From NCBI GenBank assembly GCA_947576945.1, contig CANPTH010000005.1, positions 50,451-114,450 on the forward strand: a DNA stretch of 64,000 nt, in the 5' to 3' direction. A model generated the notes under the pieces. The model ran no database searches and was not told where the DNA came from. It saw only the letters and a program-made list of their open reading frames with translations. Of the stretch, positions 36,760 through 44,878 are shown piece by piece. The DNA comes from an uncultured Lachnospiraceae bacterium (lineage in GTDB: Bacteria > Bacillota > Clostridia > Lachnospirales > Lachnospiraceae). A program made the position numbers and the translations under genes. Every line of letters begins with the position of its first letter. The stretch's first letter is position 1.

Positions 36760-37551
36760 ATGTTGAAATTGTCCATCTCTAATATTGGCTGGAACGCCGG
36801 ACAGGACGAAGAAGCCTATGCTTTAATGAAGAAATATCAGTTTACCGGGCTGGAAATCGCGCCGACCAGGATATTTCCGGAGAAGCCGTATGAGCGGTTG
36901 GAGGAGGCGGCCCTGTGGAGCAGGAATCTGGCAGAGAAGCATGGCTTTACGGTTACGTCCTTACAGTCGATCTGGTTTGGCAGACAGGAAAGACTGTTTG
37001 GGACGGACGAAGAGAGAGAGGTTCTTGCGGAGTATACCAGGCGTGCCATAGATTTTTCGTCTGCTGTAGGCAGCCGGAATCTGGTTTTCGGCTGTCCGAG
37101 GAACCGGGTCTGCCCGGAGGGTACGGATCCGGAGGCCGGGCTTCGATTCTTTGCGGAGATTGGGAATTATGCCGCGCAGAGAGGAACTGTGATCGGGATG
37201 GAAGCAAATCCGGCCATATATAATACGAATTATATCAACAGCACGCCGGAAGCATTGGATTTGATCAGAGCGGTGGGATCCAAAGGGTTTTTGCTGAATC
37301 TGGATGTGGGAACCATGATCCAGAATGAGGAAGATCCGGCAGGCCTGGAGGGAAATGTAAATCTGATTAATCACGTGCATATCAGTGAACCGGGGTTAAA
37401 ACCGATAGAGCAAAGAGAAATCCATCAGGATTTGAAGCGGATTCTTACGGATGGTTCTTATGAAGGTTATGTGTCAGTTGAGATGGGTAAGGTTGAGGAG
37501 CTTTCTGTAATGGAGGAGGCAATGAGGTATGTCAGGAGTGTATTTCAATGA
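36760..37551 (+). CDS. Sugar phosphate isomerase/epimerase, xylose isomerase-like TIM barrel
   Basis: The 263-residue protein matches the AP-endonuclease-2/xylose-isomerase-like barrel. G-L-E-I-A-P-T-R marks the first metal-ligand strand, G-M-E-A-N-P the second, L-N-L-D-V-G-T the third, and H-V-H-I-S-E-P and V-S-V-E-M-G the last strands that carry His and Glu ligands. It probably isomerises or epimerises a free or phosphorylated sugar. AAAGGAGAG precedes the ATG. It lies between the SDR protein and MBOAT copy 3 in one likely operon. Confidence 0.82.
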   Translation: MLKLSISNIGWNAGQDEEAYALMKKYQFTGLEIAPTRIFPEKPYERLEEAALWSRNLAEKHGFTVTSLQSIWFGRQERLFGTDEEREVLAEYTRRAIDFSSAVGSRNLVFGCPRNRVCPEGTDPEAGLRFFAEIGNYAAQRGTVIGMEANPAIYNTNYINSTPEALDLIRAVGSKGFLLNLDVGTMIQNEEDPAGLEGNVNLINHVHISEPGLKPIEQREIHQDLKRILTDGSYEGYVSVEMGKVEELSVMEEAMRYVRSVFQ

Positions 37552-37635
37552 TTTATGAGAAGAAGGGGACCCCGATTTGCATGCACAGAGTAACAGGAGA
37601 AGACCAAAGACTATGTGGTCCGTTTGGAGATATAG

Positions 37636-39171
37636 ATGGGTATCACATCATTTTATTTTCTATGCTTTTTTGGCGTAATCTTAATATTGTACTATAGTAT
37701 CCCGCAGAAGCTGCAGTGGGGATTACTGCTGCTGTGCAGTGTGGCATATTATCTGCTCAGCGGCAGTGGTATGTTGATCCTGTATCCGTTTGTGTCGGTG
37801 ACAGCCTGTTATGCCGGAATCCGGATGCTGGGTACGGCCGGCGCAGAGGATCAGAAGCGGCGCAGATGGATCCTGGCAGCAACGATCCTGGCCAATATCG
37901 GCATACTGGTCGTGCTCAAATATGTGAATTTCGGTATCTACACGATCGATGGTATCGCAAGAATGTTTGGCAGCTCGAAGACTTTGATCCGGAGTGTGGA
38001 CTTTCTTGTGCCATTGGGTGTTTCTTTCTATACCTTCTCGCTGCTCGGTTATGTGATCGATGTGTATTATGGGATAGCGAAACCGCAGGGGAATTATGGG
38101 AAGCTGATGCTGTATGGCATGTATTTTCCGGTGATCCTGTCGGGACCGATCCTGAAGTACAGGGAACACGGAGAGCAGTTTTTTGCACCGCACCGGTTTG
38201 ATTACAGGCAGGTGGCCAGAGGGCTGCAGCGGATGCTGTGGGGGTTCTTTAAGAAGCTGGTGATCGCGGAGCGGCTGGGGGTGTTAGTGGATACCGTGTA
38301 TGGAGAATATGCATCGTATCCGGGAGCGTATATCTGGTTTGCTACGGCCTGCTATGCATTTCAGCTTTACACGGACTTTTCCGGATGTATGGATATTGTG
38401 CTGGGCATGTCGGAAAGCCTGGGGATCCTGCTGCCGGAAAATTTTCAGACCCCGTTTTTTGCGAAGAGTGTGGCGGAATACTGGCGCAGGTGGCATATCA
38501 CGCTGGGTGTATGGATGAAGGAATATGTCTTTTATCCGGTGCTGCGCACGCCGTTCTTTACGAAGCTGAACAAAGACTGGAGAGACAGATTCGGTAAGAA
38601 GAAGGGAAAGCAGTATGCCACTTTTGCGGCAATGTTTATCCTCTGGCTGACGGTGGGGATCTGGCATGGGGGCGACTGGAAATTTGTCATTGGTTCCGGG
38701 CTGCTGCACTGGTGCTATATCGTGATGGAGGAGCTGACGGCGCCATTCTTTGGCCGTGTTATGAGCAGGCTGCGGATCAACCCGGAGGGAAGGGCGGTCA
38801 ACCTGCTGCGCATCTTAAGAACATTTCTGCTTGTGTGCATCGGAGATCTTTTCTTCCGTGCGGCATCGGTGCAAGATGCGTTTGCGATGCTGGGCCGGGC
38901 GGTGTCCGTATGGAATCCGTCGGTACTCTGGAATGGCGCCCTGCTGAAGCTGGGATTGGAGGGAATCGAGATGATCATCGTATTCCTGGCGCTGGCGCTT
39001 CTATATGTAGTATCTTTGCTGCAGCAGAAGGGTTCTGTCAGGGACCGGATCGGCAGAAGGATCCTGCCGGTCCGATGGATTCTGTGGTATGCGCTGTTGT
39101 TTGGCGTTATCCTGTTTGGGTGCTATGGTCCGGGATACAGCGCCGGGGAATTTATATATCAGGGATTTTAG
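37636..39171 (+). CDS. MBOAT-family membrane O-acyltransferase, copy 3 (divergent)
   Basis: The 511-residue polytopic protein has E-Y-W-R-R-W-H-I-T-L-G-V-W and the catalytic G-I-W-H-G-G-D-W block with His344. The partner histidine is at 358, one residue further than in the other copies. Instead of Y-I-P-L-G-G it has Y-P-V-L-R-T plus an inserted basic segment (residues ~310-330). No SGNH gene is adjacent; the closest downstream on the same strand is at 42463. GGAG lies 7 bases before the ATG. The motif changes suggest a different acceptor or donor. The 200 bases after the stop contain no gene I can see. Confidence 0.9.
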   Translation: MGITSFYFLCFFGVILILYYSIPQKLQWGLLLLCSVAYYLLSGSGMLILYPFVSVTACYAGIRMLGTAGAEDQKRRRWILAATILANIGILVVLKYVNFGIYTIDGIARMFGSSKTLIRSVDFLVPLGVSFYTFSLLGYVIDVYYGIAKPQGNYGKLMLYGMYFPVILSGPILKYREHGEQFFAPHRFDYRQVARGLQRMLWGFFKKLVIAERLGVLVDTVYGEYASYPGAYIWFATACYAFQLYTDFSGCMDIVLGMSESLGILLPENFQTPFFAKSVAEYWRRWHITLGVWMKEYVFYPVLRTPFFTKLNKDWRDRFGKKKGKQYATFAAMFILWLTVGIWHGGDWKFVIGSGLLHWCYIVMEELTAPFFGRVMSRLRINPEGRAVNLLRILRTFLLVCIGDLFFRAASVQDAFAMLGRAVSVWNPSVLWNGALLKLGLEGIEMIIVFLALALLYVVSLLQQKGSVRDRIGRRILPVRWILWYALLFGVILFGCYGPGYSAGEFIYQGF

Positions 39172-39374
39172 TGCAGAAGACGGTCTTTGAATCAGTGGTA
39201 TCGTACTGCCAGGAGCGGCATGCCGGAGAGGGTGCAGACGGCGGGCGGTACATGATGCCGCCGGGATCACAGCAGAAAATGATTTACTATGTAGGATAAT
39301 ATGATAGAATAGAAGAGATTATAGATAACAGGGCGGATAGAACGAAGAGAAAAGAAAGGTTGAGACATAAGAGA

Positions 39375-40334
39375 ATGGACAAGATAGCGGTTTTGATCCC
39401 GTGCTATAACGAGGAGAAAACGATCGCCAAGGTGGTTCGGGATGCGAAAGCGGCTCTGCCTGAGGCGGTGGTGTATGTATATGATAATAATTCCAGTGAC
39501 CGTACTGTAGAGCTGGCCAGAGAGGCAGGAGCCGTAATACGCCATGAGTATATGCAGGGTAAAGGAAATGTGATCCGGCGTATGTTCCGTGAGATCGAGG
39601 CGGAGTGTTATATTATGGTAGACGGTGACGACACTTACCCGATGGAATATGCAGGCGAGATGGTTGATAAGGTACTTCACCGCAATGCGGATATGGTGGT
39701 GGGAGACAGACTTTCCTCCACGTATTTCACGGAGAATAAGCGTCCGTTCCATAATTTTGGCAATACCATCGTGCGCAGCAGCATCAACAGGCTGTTTGAC
39801 TGTGAGATCAAGGACATTATGACCGGATACCGGGCCTTCAGCTATGGATTCGTGAAGACATTTCCGGTGCTGTCTACCGGGTTTGAGATTGAGACAGAGA
39901 TGACAATCCATGCGGTCTACAATAATATGCAGATTGAGAATGTGATCGTGGATTACCGCGACAGGCCGGAAGGCAGTGAGTCGAAGCTGAATACATTTTC
40001 GGACGGATTTAAGGTGATCAGGACGATCGTAAAGCTGTACAGGGACTACAAACCTTTCGGCTTTTTCGGGATGTGCGCCGCTGTGCTTGCAGTGATAGCA
40101 GTGCTGATGTTTATTCCGATCCTGATCTCATATGTGGAGACCGGGCTTGTGCTCAGATTTCCAACCCTGTTCGTGTGTGGGTTTATCGGACTGGCGGCGG
40201 TCCAGTCGCTGTTCGCCGGTTTAATGTTGGCAAATATGGCGCTGAAGAATCGGAGAGATTTTGAATACAGGCTGACGCTTGTGACCCGCAAACTCCCGAA
40301 GAACTGCGGGGAAGGAGACGAAGCGGCGCAGTAA
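39375..40334 (+). CDS. Polyprenyl-phosphate glycosyltransferase, DPM1-like GT2 with C-terminal membrane helices
   Basis: The 319-residue protein has I-A-V-L-I-P-C-Y-N-E-E-K, Y-D-N-N-S-S-D near residue 37, M-V-D-G-D-D-T-Y near 82, and D-I-M-T-G-Y-R-A-F near 140, followed by about two membrane helices (~225-290). This matches GT2 enzymes that load a sugar on undecaprenyl phosphate for extracellular use. It is unlike the ArnC-like enzyme at 30981, so it probably makes a second lipid-linked sugar. ATG 39375 is preferred; TTG 39360 lies directly against the AAAGG site. A GT-C-like protein converges from the other side. Confidence 0.85.
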   Translation: MDKIAVLIPCYNEEKTIAKVVRDAKAALPEAVVYVYDNNSSDRTVELAREAGAVIRHEYMQGKGNVIRRMFREIEAECYIMVDGDDTYPMEYAGEMVDKVLHRNADMVVGDRLSSTYFTENKRPFHNFGNTIVRSSINRLFDCEIKDIMTGYRAFSYGFVKTFPVLSTGFEIETEMTIHAVYNNMQIENVIVDYRDRPEGSESKLNTFSDGFKVIRTIVKLYRDYKPFGFFGMCAAVLAVIAVLMFIPILISYVETGLVLRFPTLFVCGFIGLAAVQSLFAGLMLANMALKNRRDFEYRLTLVTRKLPKNCGEGDEAAQ

Positions 40335-40375
40335 AGCCGTTTTGCCAGGCGGCGTTATGCGTCAGCGGCGCATGT

Positions 40376-42193
40376 TCAGCGCAGGCAATATACCACATAA
40401 TCGGTATTGCCTGCGGTGAAGGTATCCGTTACCTGCAGCTCTGCGTCATAGGTATGGCGCAGGTACATGATGACGGGGTGCTCTTTGTTATGGGGAGCAT
40501 CCTGTAAGATGAAATAGATACGGTCGTTACCGATCAGATCCCGGCCGAAATCTTCTACACCATATTGTCTCAGCTTTATTCTGCTGTTAGGATTCAGGAT
40601 TACTCCCCAATTCGTGTACACAAAATTATTGTAGGTATCCAGAGTAAGATCGAAGGATGATTCGCAGTAATGCTCCAGGGTGCCGGAACTGTGCGTCCAG
40701 ATATAGAGGTTGTCCGGGTGGGCATGGCAGTAGCCCTTCAGCTGTTCCCATGTTTCCTGATGGGAATGGTAATTGGCATCTACGTTATTCTTTGTGATGA
40801 TCAGAGAAGCGATGCTGAACAGAATTACAACAGGAAGGATAACAGCGTACCGTTTGGCATGTTCCAGGCGCAGCAGGTTAAATGCCAGCAGAATGCTGAA
40901 CATGACAATGTGGTCAACGGTGATGAGCGGCTGGATGATACGCTTTGGAAACCGCCCTTCGTACAGGACATATCCCCAGCTTACCGTACGGCCGATCAGA
41001 TAGAACAGATAGACGGACAGTGCGCTGCGATTATGCTGCAACAGGATCAGAACCGGCGTTATGATAAGCAGCAGGCCGGCAAGCAGATTCGCCGGCTGCA
41101 TACCGTCTTCATAGAAGAAGACAGTAACTGCGCCCACAAAGATGTTCTTCAGACGGTGGGTGAAGTCTGTGCGGTTCAGATAACATTCTCTGGCAATATC
41201 GTGCATTTGTTTCCAATCCTCCACGGACATGCCGTAACCGATATAAGGGGCGCCATAACGGCGGTACCCGTATTCTTCTTCCGTAATGCCGAGTTGAGAA
41301 AGGGATTCTTTGCATTCTTCATATTCCGGCCATGTATAGAAATCGCCTACCCGCTCCCGATAGTGGTTGATCCGGACAAAATCGGCCCACTCCTGTCCGG
41401 AATAAGCGGCAGTGTGCAGCCCGTACAAAATTCCCATGCCGGCCAGCAGAATGCATGCGAAGCCCAGAAGCTTAGGCGCAGTCCTGCTGCAGCCGTTCCT
41501 TTGGGAACGAACCCACTTGGCAAGCCAGATCATGCCTGCCATGGGAAGCATCAGGTAGAGGATATTCTGCCGCATGCTGTAGGCGGTCCAGGCGAAAATA
41601 TAGGTGGCTGTATTACTTTTCAGAAAATCGGATACCGTATTATCTATCCTTGTCGTCGCAAAACAGAAAAGAGCGGACGCCACGGCCATACCTGCAACTG
41701 TGGTGTATTGTGCTTCGGAGATTACATTGAGATCTATAATAAAGAAAAGAATACAAAGGATCGTCAATGCGGGTTTCCAGAACGCATCGGGACCACCATG
41801 ACGATACCATAACTGCATACAGCGGCGATAGATCGCATAGATACAGGTGATCTGTACTCCGTGCAGGAATAATCCGAACCATGGAATGAAACTGCACAGT
41901 GTATACAGCTTGGACAGAAGCCAGGATAATGGGTATAGAAAGAAGAGCACATGAGCATCCGGATAGCCGAGATAAGCGCCGGATAAGGTGCTGTACATGC
42001 CCCAGTCATCATTGATGCCGTCCACCGGCTTGATCCACAGAAGTTCAACACAATAGAACAACACCACAAAAACAAAGAAGAAGAATCGCCATAACCACAA
42101 AGGAGATGCACACAGAATATTTCTGCGGCGATGTCCGTCGGGTAAAAATGGAGATGGAGCGGAGGGGTGTGAGCCTTGTGCGACAAATGACAT
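40376..42193 (-). CDS. Polytopic membrane protein, GT-C glycosyltransferase-like
   Basis: The 605-residue protein has about 11 hydrophobic segments. The first extracytoplasmic loop contains I-N-D-D-W-G-M-Y-S-T-L-S-G, an acidic D-D motif at the GT-C catalytic position. A soluble C-terminal domain of about 130 residues follows the last segment. It is the natural partner for a polyprenyl-phosphate sugar made by the convergent DPM1-like GT2. AAAGGA lies 8 bases before the ATG on the minus strand. I do not recognise a specific named family. Confidence 0.7.
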   Translation of the reverse strand: MSFVAQGSHPSAPSPFLPDGHRRRNILCASPLWLWRFFFFVFVVLFYCVELLWIKPVDGINDDWGMYSTLSGAYLGYPDAHVLFFLYPLSWLLSKLYTLCSFIPWFGLFLHGVQITCIYAIYRRCMQLWYRHGGPDAFWKPALTILCILFFIIDLNVISEAQYTTVAGMAVASALFCFATTRIDNTVSDFLKSNTATYIFAWTAYSMRQNILYLMLPMAGMIWLAKWVRSQRNGCSRTAPKLLGFACILLAGMGILYGLHTAAYSGQEWADFVRINHYRERVGDFYTWPEYEECKESLSQLGITEEEYGYRRYGAPYIGYGMSVEDWKQMHDIARECYLNRTDFTHRLKNIFVGAVTVFFYEDGMQPANLLAGLLLIITPVLILLQHNRSALSVYLFYLIGRTVSWGYVLYEGRFPKRIIQPLITVDHIVMFSILLAFNLLRLEHAKRYAVILPVVILFSIASLIITKNNVDANYHSHQETWEQLKGYCHAHPDNLYIWTHSSGTLEHYCESSFDLTLDTYNNFVYTNWGVILNPNSRIKLRQYGVEDFGRDLIGNDRIYFILQDAPHNKEHPVIMYLRHTYDAELQVTDTFTAGNTDYVVYCLR

Positions 42194-42266
42194 AGTCTTG
42201 ATCCTTTCTTTTGTGATCGATCGTAATGATACAAATTTATTTTAAAAAGAATATTCCTGAATTTTT

Positions 42267-42296
42267 ATTATATACTATAGTAAGGGCCAGTTACAA
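42267..42296 (-). promoter_or_regulatory. Promoter for the minus-strand GT-C-like gene
   Basis: On the minus strand TTGTAA (42291-42296) is followed after 18 bp by a perfect TATAAT (42267-42272), giving a leader of about 70 bases. The A/T-rich remainder of the gap to 42462 probably holds the promoter of the divergent SGNH gene, but no clear pair of boxes was found. Confidence 0.5.
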
Positions 42297-42462
42297 ATAG
42301 AAATGAAACACAATTCTTAAGATTTATGAAAGTATTTTTTAATAAATTAAAATAGGCCTACTCAAAGAAAACAAAAAGTGATAGAGTATGAAAAGGTTGA
42401 AAGATTTGTTAATGATTTTGTATGGATTATCAGTATACGGATTTACATAGGAAAGGACAGGG

Positions 42463-43620
42463 ATGAAGATGAATCGTAGAGATAATATGAGAAAAGGGAG
42501 AACGAACGGGAATACGCTGCTTATCCTGGTGATGATCGGCTTCTGTATCCTGGCGCTGATTGAGATTATCTATGGACAGGTCCAGATCAGAATGCAGAAG
42601 GAAAGAATGGCATTGGAAGAAGAGAACCATCGGACAGTGCAGGAATTGAAGGCAGAGTGGGATCAGTTAAAGGGAGACCCGAATGTGGGCGCGGAAGCTA
42701 CTGTGGAGGTTGGAGAAGGGAAAACGGACACGAATGCGACAGAGAAAACTCTGACCAGTACACAGCAGCCGAGTGAGACCCAGCAGCCGGAAGCGGACAA
42801 TACCGTGCAGCCGGCGGCATCGTCTGATGAGACAGATACGACAGACGTGCCGCAAACAAAAGAATACGATATGCAGATCGTGTTTATGGGGGACAGTATA
42901 CTGGACAGTGACCGTGAGAATCATGGGGTTGCATCGTTGATCTCGGAGGGCTGTAATGCCAACGTATACAATATGGCAATGGGAGGAACCACGGCGGCGT
43001 TGCTGCCAGGAGAACAGTACAGCTTTGATTCGTGGCAATCCAGATCACTGTTAGGTGTGGTGAATGCCATTTTAGGTAATATCAGCCCGGACATTTTTGA
43101 AGGGTATAAGGCGGGTAAACTTTTAAAAGAATGTGATTTCGATAAGACGGATTTCTTTGTGATCGAGTATGGCGTCAATGATTTCCTCAGCCGTAAGATC
43201 GCACAGAGCAGGTACCTGGAGAATGGGGAAACTTTGAATGAAGCCGGTGTGTATACTTACACAGGCGCATTGGAGACGGCGGTCAAATTGCTGAAAGAAA
43301 GATTTCCTGATGCAGGGATCCTGCTGATCGCGCCGCATTACTGCCAGATCTTTGAAGGCGGAAAATATATAGGAGATTCCTACAGCCTGGACTATGGATG
43401 CGGGACAATGGTGGAATACGCAAGATGTGCGGGATACGTGGCTGAGCAGTATAAAGACCAGGGAGTCATGTTCTACAATGCCATGGAGGAAAGCGGGATC
43501 GATGCATACAGTGCGGAAGCATGTCTGGAGGACGGTGTCCATCTGACGGAGGAAGGCCGCAGACGGTATGCTGAGCTGCCGATCAGATTGATCAATTCTG
43601 CCTTTTATCCGCAGGAGTAA
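42463..43620 (+). CDS. Membrane-anchored SGNH/GDSL hydrolase
   Basis: The 385-residue protein has an N-terminal anchor (about residues 18-38), then a hydrophilic linker rich in Glu, Thr and Gln (~45-135), and an SGNH domain. Block I is F-M-G-D-S-I-L with Ser145, then G-G-T-T near 172, V-I-E-Y-G-V-N-D near 233, and D357-x2-H360. All four catalytic blocks are present, so an active esterase or acyltransferase is likely. The long linker may span the cell wall. It has no adjacent MBOAT and could serve copy 3. A terminator follows. Confidence 0.85.
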   Translation: MKMNRRDNMRKGRTNGNTLLILVMIGFCILALIEIIYGQVQIRMQKERMALEEENHRTVQELKAEWDQLKGDPNVGAEATVEVGEGKTDTNATEKTLTSTQQPSETQQPEADNTVQPAASSDETDTTDVPQTKEYDMQIVFMGDSILDSDRENHGVASLISEGCNANVYNMAMGGTTAALLPGEQYSFDSWQSRSLLGVVNAILGNISPDIFEGYKAGKLLKECDFDKTDFFVIEYGVNDFLSRKIAQSRYLENGETLNEAGVYTYTGALETAVKLLKERFPDAGILLIAPHYCQIFEGGKYIGDSYSLDYGCGTMVEYARCAGYVAEQYKDQGVMFYNAMEESGIDAYSAEACLEDGVHLTEEGRRRYAELPIRLINSAFYPQE

Positions 43621-43650
43621 GGAATCGTTATAGTGTTATTGAATACTGGA

Positions 43651-43685
43651 AGGCCTGTCTGTTTTCGGAAGATAGGCCTTTTTAT
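43651..43685 (+). terminator. Rho-independent terminator after the SGNH hydrolase
   Basis: A 10-bp stem (43651-43660 with 43670-43679, one G-T pair) is followed by TTTTT. Confidence 0.8.
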
Positions 43686-43815
43686 CATATGGTCAGACGG
43701 TGGATCAAATGTTATTGAGGGTAATAATGCCGTATGGTAAAATGATAAGGCATTAAAGGATAAATCGCGTGGAATATGCATCAATTATCGCACTGAAAGG
43801 ATGATATAAAGACTC

Positions 43816-44434
43816 ATGGCGAAAAATACGTTGGGTGAAATCATTTATCATTTACGTAAGAAAGCAGGACTGACACAGGAAGCTCTGGCAGATGGTATCT
43901 GCTCGTCCGTTTCCGTCTCGCGGATTGAAAATGGAAACCAGATGCCTTCAGGCAAAGTTTTAGAGCAACTTCTGGAACGCCTTGGCACGGGCGCTTATCA
44001 GCTCTGTAATGTCTATTATGAAAACGAATGTCAGGCAGCCTTGCAGCAGCTAGTACTCCGTACTGAAAACCCTTGTGCAAATATTTCGGTCTATTTTCCC
44101 GATTGCACAAGCCCAGAATACTCAACGTAGCCCGCTACGCCTCCGTTTCTGAACTTGTACACTCGAAAAAATATCCTCGAAAATTTGCACAGGAACTTCA
44201 AGTACGGAGTACTAGTCACAGAAAAATGGATCCCGCCAATCTCCAACATACAAAAATGCTTCATGCAGCGATCAGTATGCAAGAAGGTACGGCCGATGAG
44301 TATATAGAATCAGAATTAGTAGACGCCTTGCGACTGACAAAACCAAACATTGATCTAGCAGACTGCCGTAGTGAGTTGTTTTCTCCCACAGAGGTCAATC
44401 TCCTTGTCATGCTGACGACGGCACAGCTGCCTTA
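43816..44434 (+). pseudogene. Xre-family regulator interrupted by a MITE-like element
   Basis: The first 78 codons encode a clear helix-turn-helix of the Xre/Cro type: L-R-K-K-A-G-L-T-Q-E-A-L-A-D-G then S-V-S-R-I-E-N-G. At 44050 the frame enters a 166-bp MITE copy and stops at 44130. Regulator-like helical sequence resumes at 44217 in a different frame (H-A-A-I-S-M-Q-E-G, A-L-R-L-T-K-P-N-I-D-L), resembling the C-terminal repeats of such regulators, and then runs into ABC transporter sequence near 44435. The regulator is therefore destroyed, although a truncated DNA-binding peptide could still be made. Confidence 0.75.
44050..44215 (+). mobile_element. MITE-like element, copy 2 (166 bp), inserted in the Xre gene
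   Basis: The element starts CTAGTACTCCGTACT and ends GTACGGAGTACTAG, so its ends are more perfect inverted repeats than those of copy 1. It is the same length as copy 1 and differs at two positions by eye. It disrupts a recognisable reading frame, which is direct evidence of past mobility. No transposase is encoded, so movement would need one in trans. No clear target duplication was identified. Confidence 0.88.
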
Positions 44435-44712
44435 TCGCAGGGATTTGATACCATGGTTGAGGAAAATGGGGGCAATTTCTCAGGAGGCGAATGTCAGCGC
44501 CTTGCCATTGCCAGGGCTTTGCTAAGTGGTAAAAATATATTACTGATGGACGAAGCAACCTCACCCTCAGTGAACAAACTGCGAACGCAGTGGAACGCAG
44601 CATTTTGTCTTTGGAAAATATTACCTGTATCAGTGTCACTCATCGCCTTGCCCCAGAGTCCATGCAAAAATACACGGCGATCTTTACGATGGATGCAGGG
44701 CGACTTCACTAA
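44435..44712 (+). pseudogene. 3' remnant of an ABC transporter ATP-binding gene (frameshifted)
   Basis: From about 44441 the translation reads [13 protein letters not shown], then the ABC signature S-G-G-E-C-Q-R, then the Walker B block I-L-L-M-D-E-A-T-S. At about 44564 one base appears lost; the family sequence continues in another frame with [10 protein letters not shown] and the H-loop S-V-T-H-R-L, ending at TAA 44710. Walker A and everything upstream are missing. It is fused to the broken Xre gene, so both are deletion debris. Confidence 0.8.
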
Positions 44713-44878
44713 TATAATCCGCACTAATTAAGCATCTCTTTCGTTTGTCTATACGGAGAGTACAGAATCTGGGGAATACAAAGCAGTAATTGTTTGCAGG
44801 CAGTGCCGGGGGTGTGTTATGATGTATTGACAGGCATTTATATGACGGAGTTTAAAATGCTCCGGAACGGAGGAGATC

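Noticed and set aside
40670..41812. A 380-residue plus-strand frame
   Set aside because: It lies wholly antisense to the GT-C-like gene 40376-42193, which has membrane segments, motif and ribosome binding site; the antisense product shows no domain.
44453..44731. A 92-residue plus-strand frame with an ABC signature considered as a real ATPase
   Set aside because: It lacks Walker A and is frameshifted after Walker B; the true continuation is in another frame, so it is a remnant.
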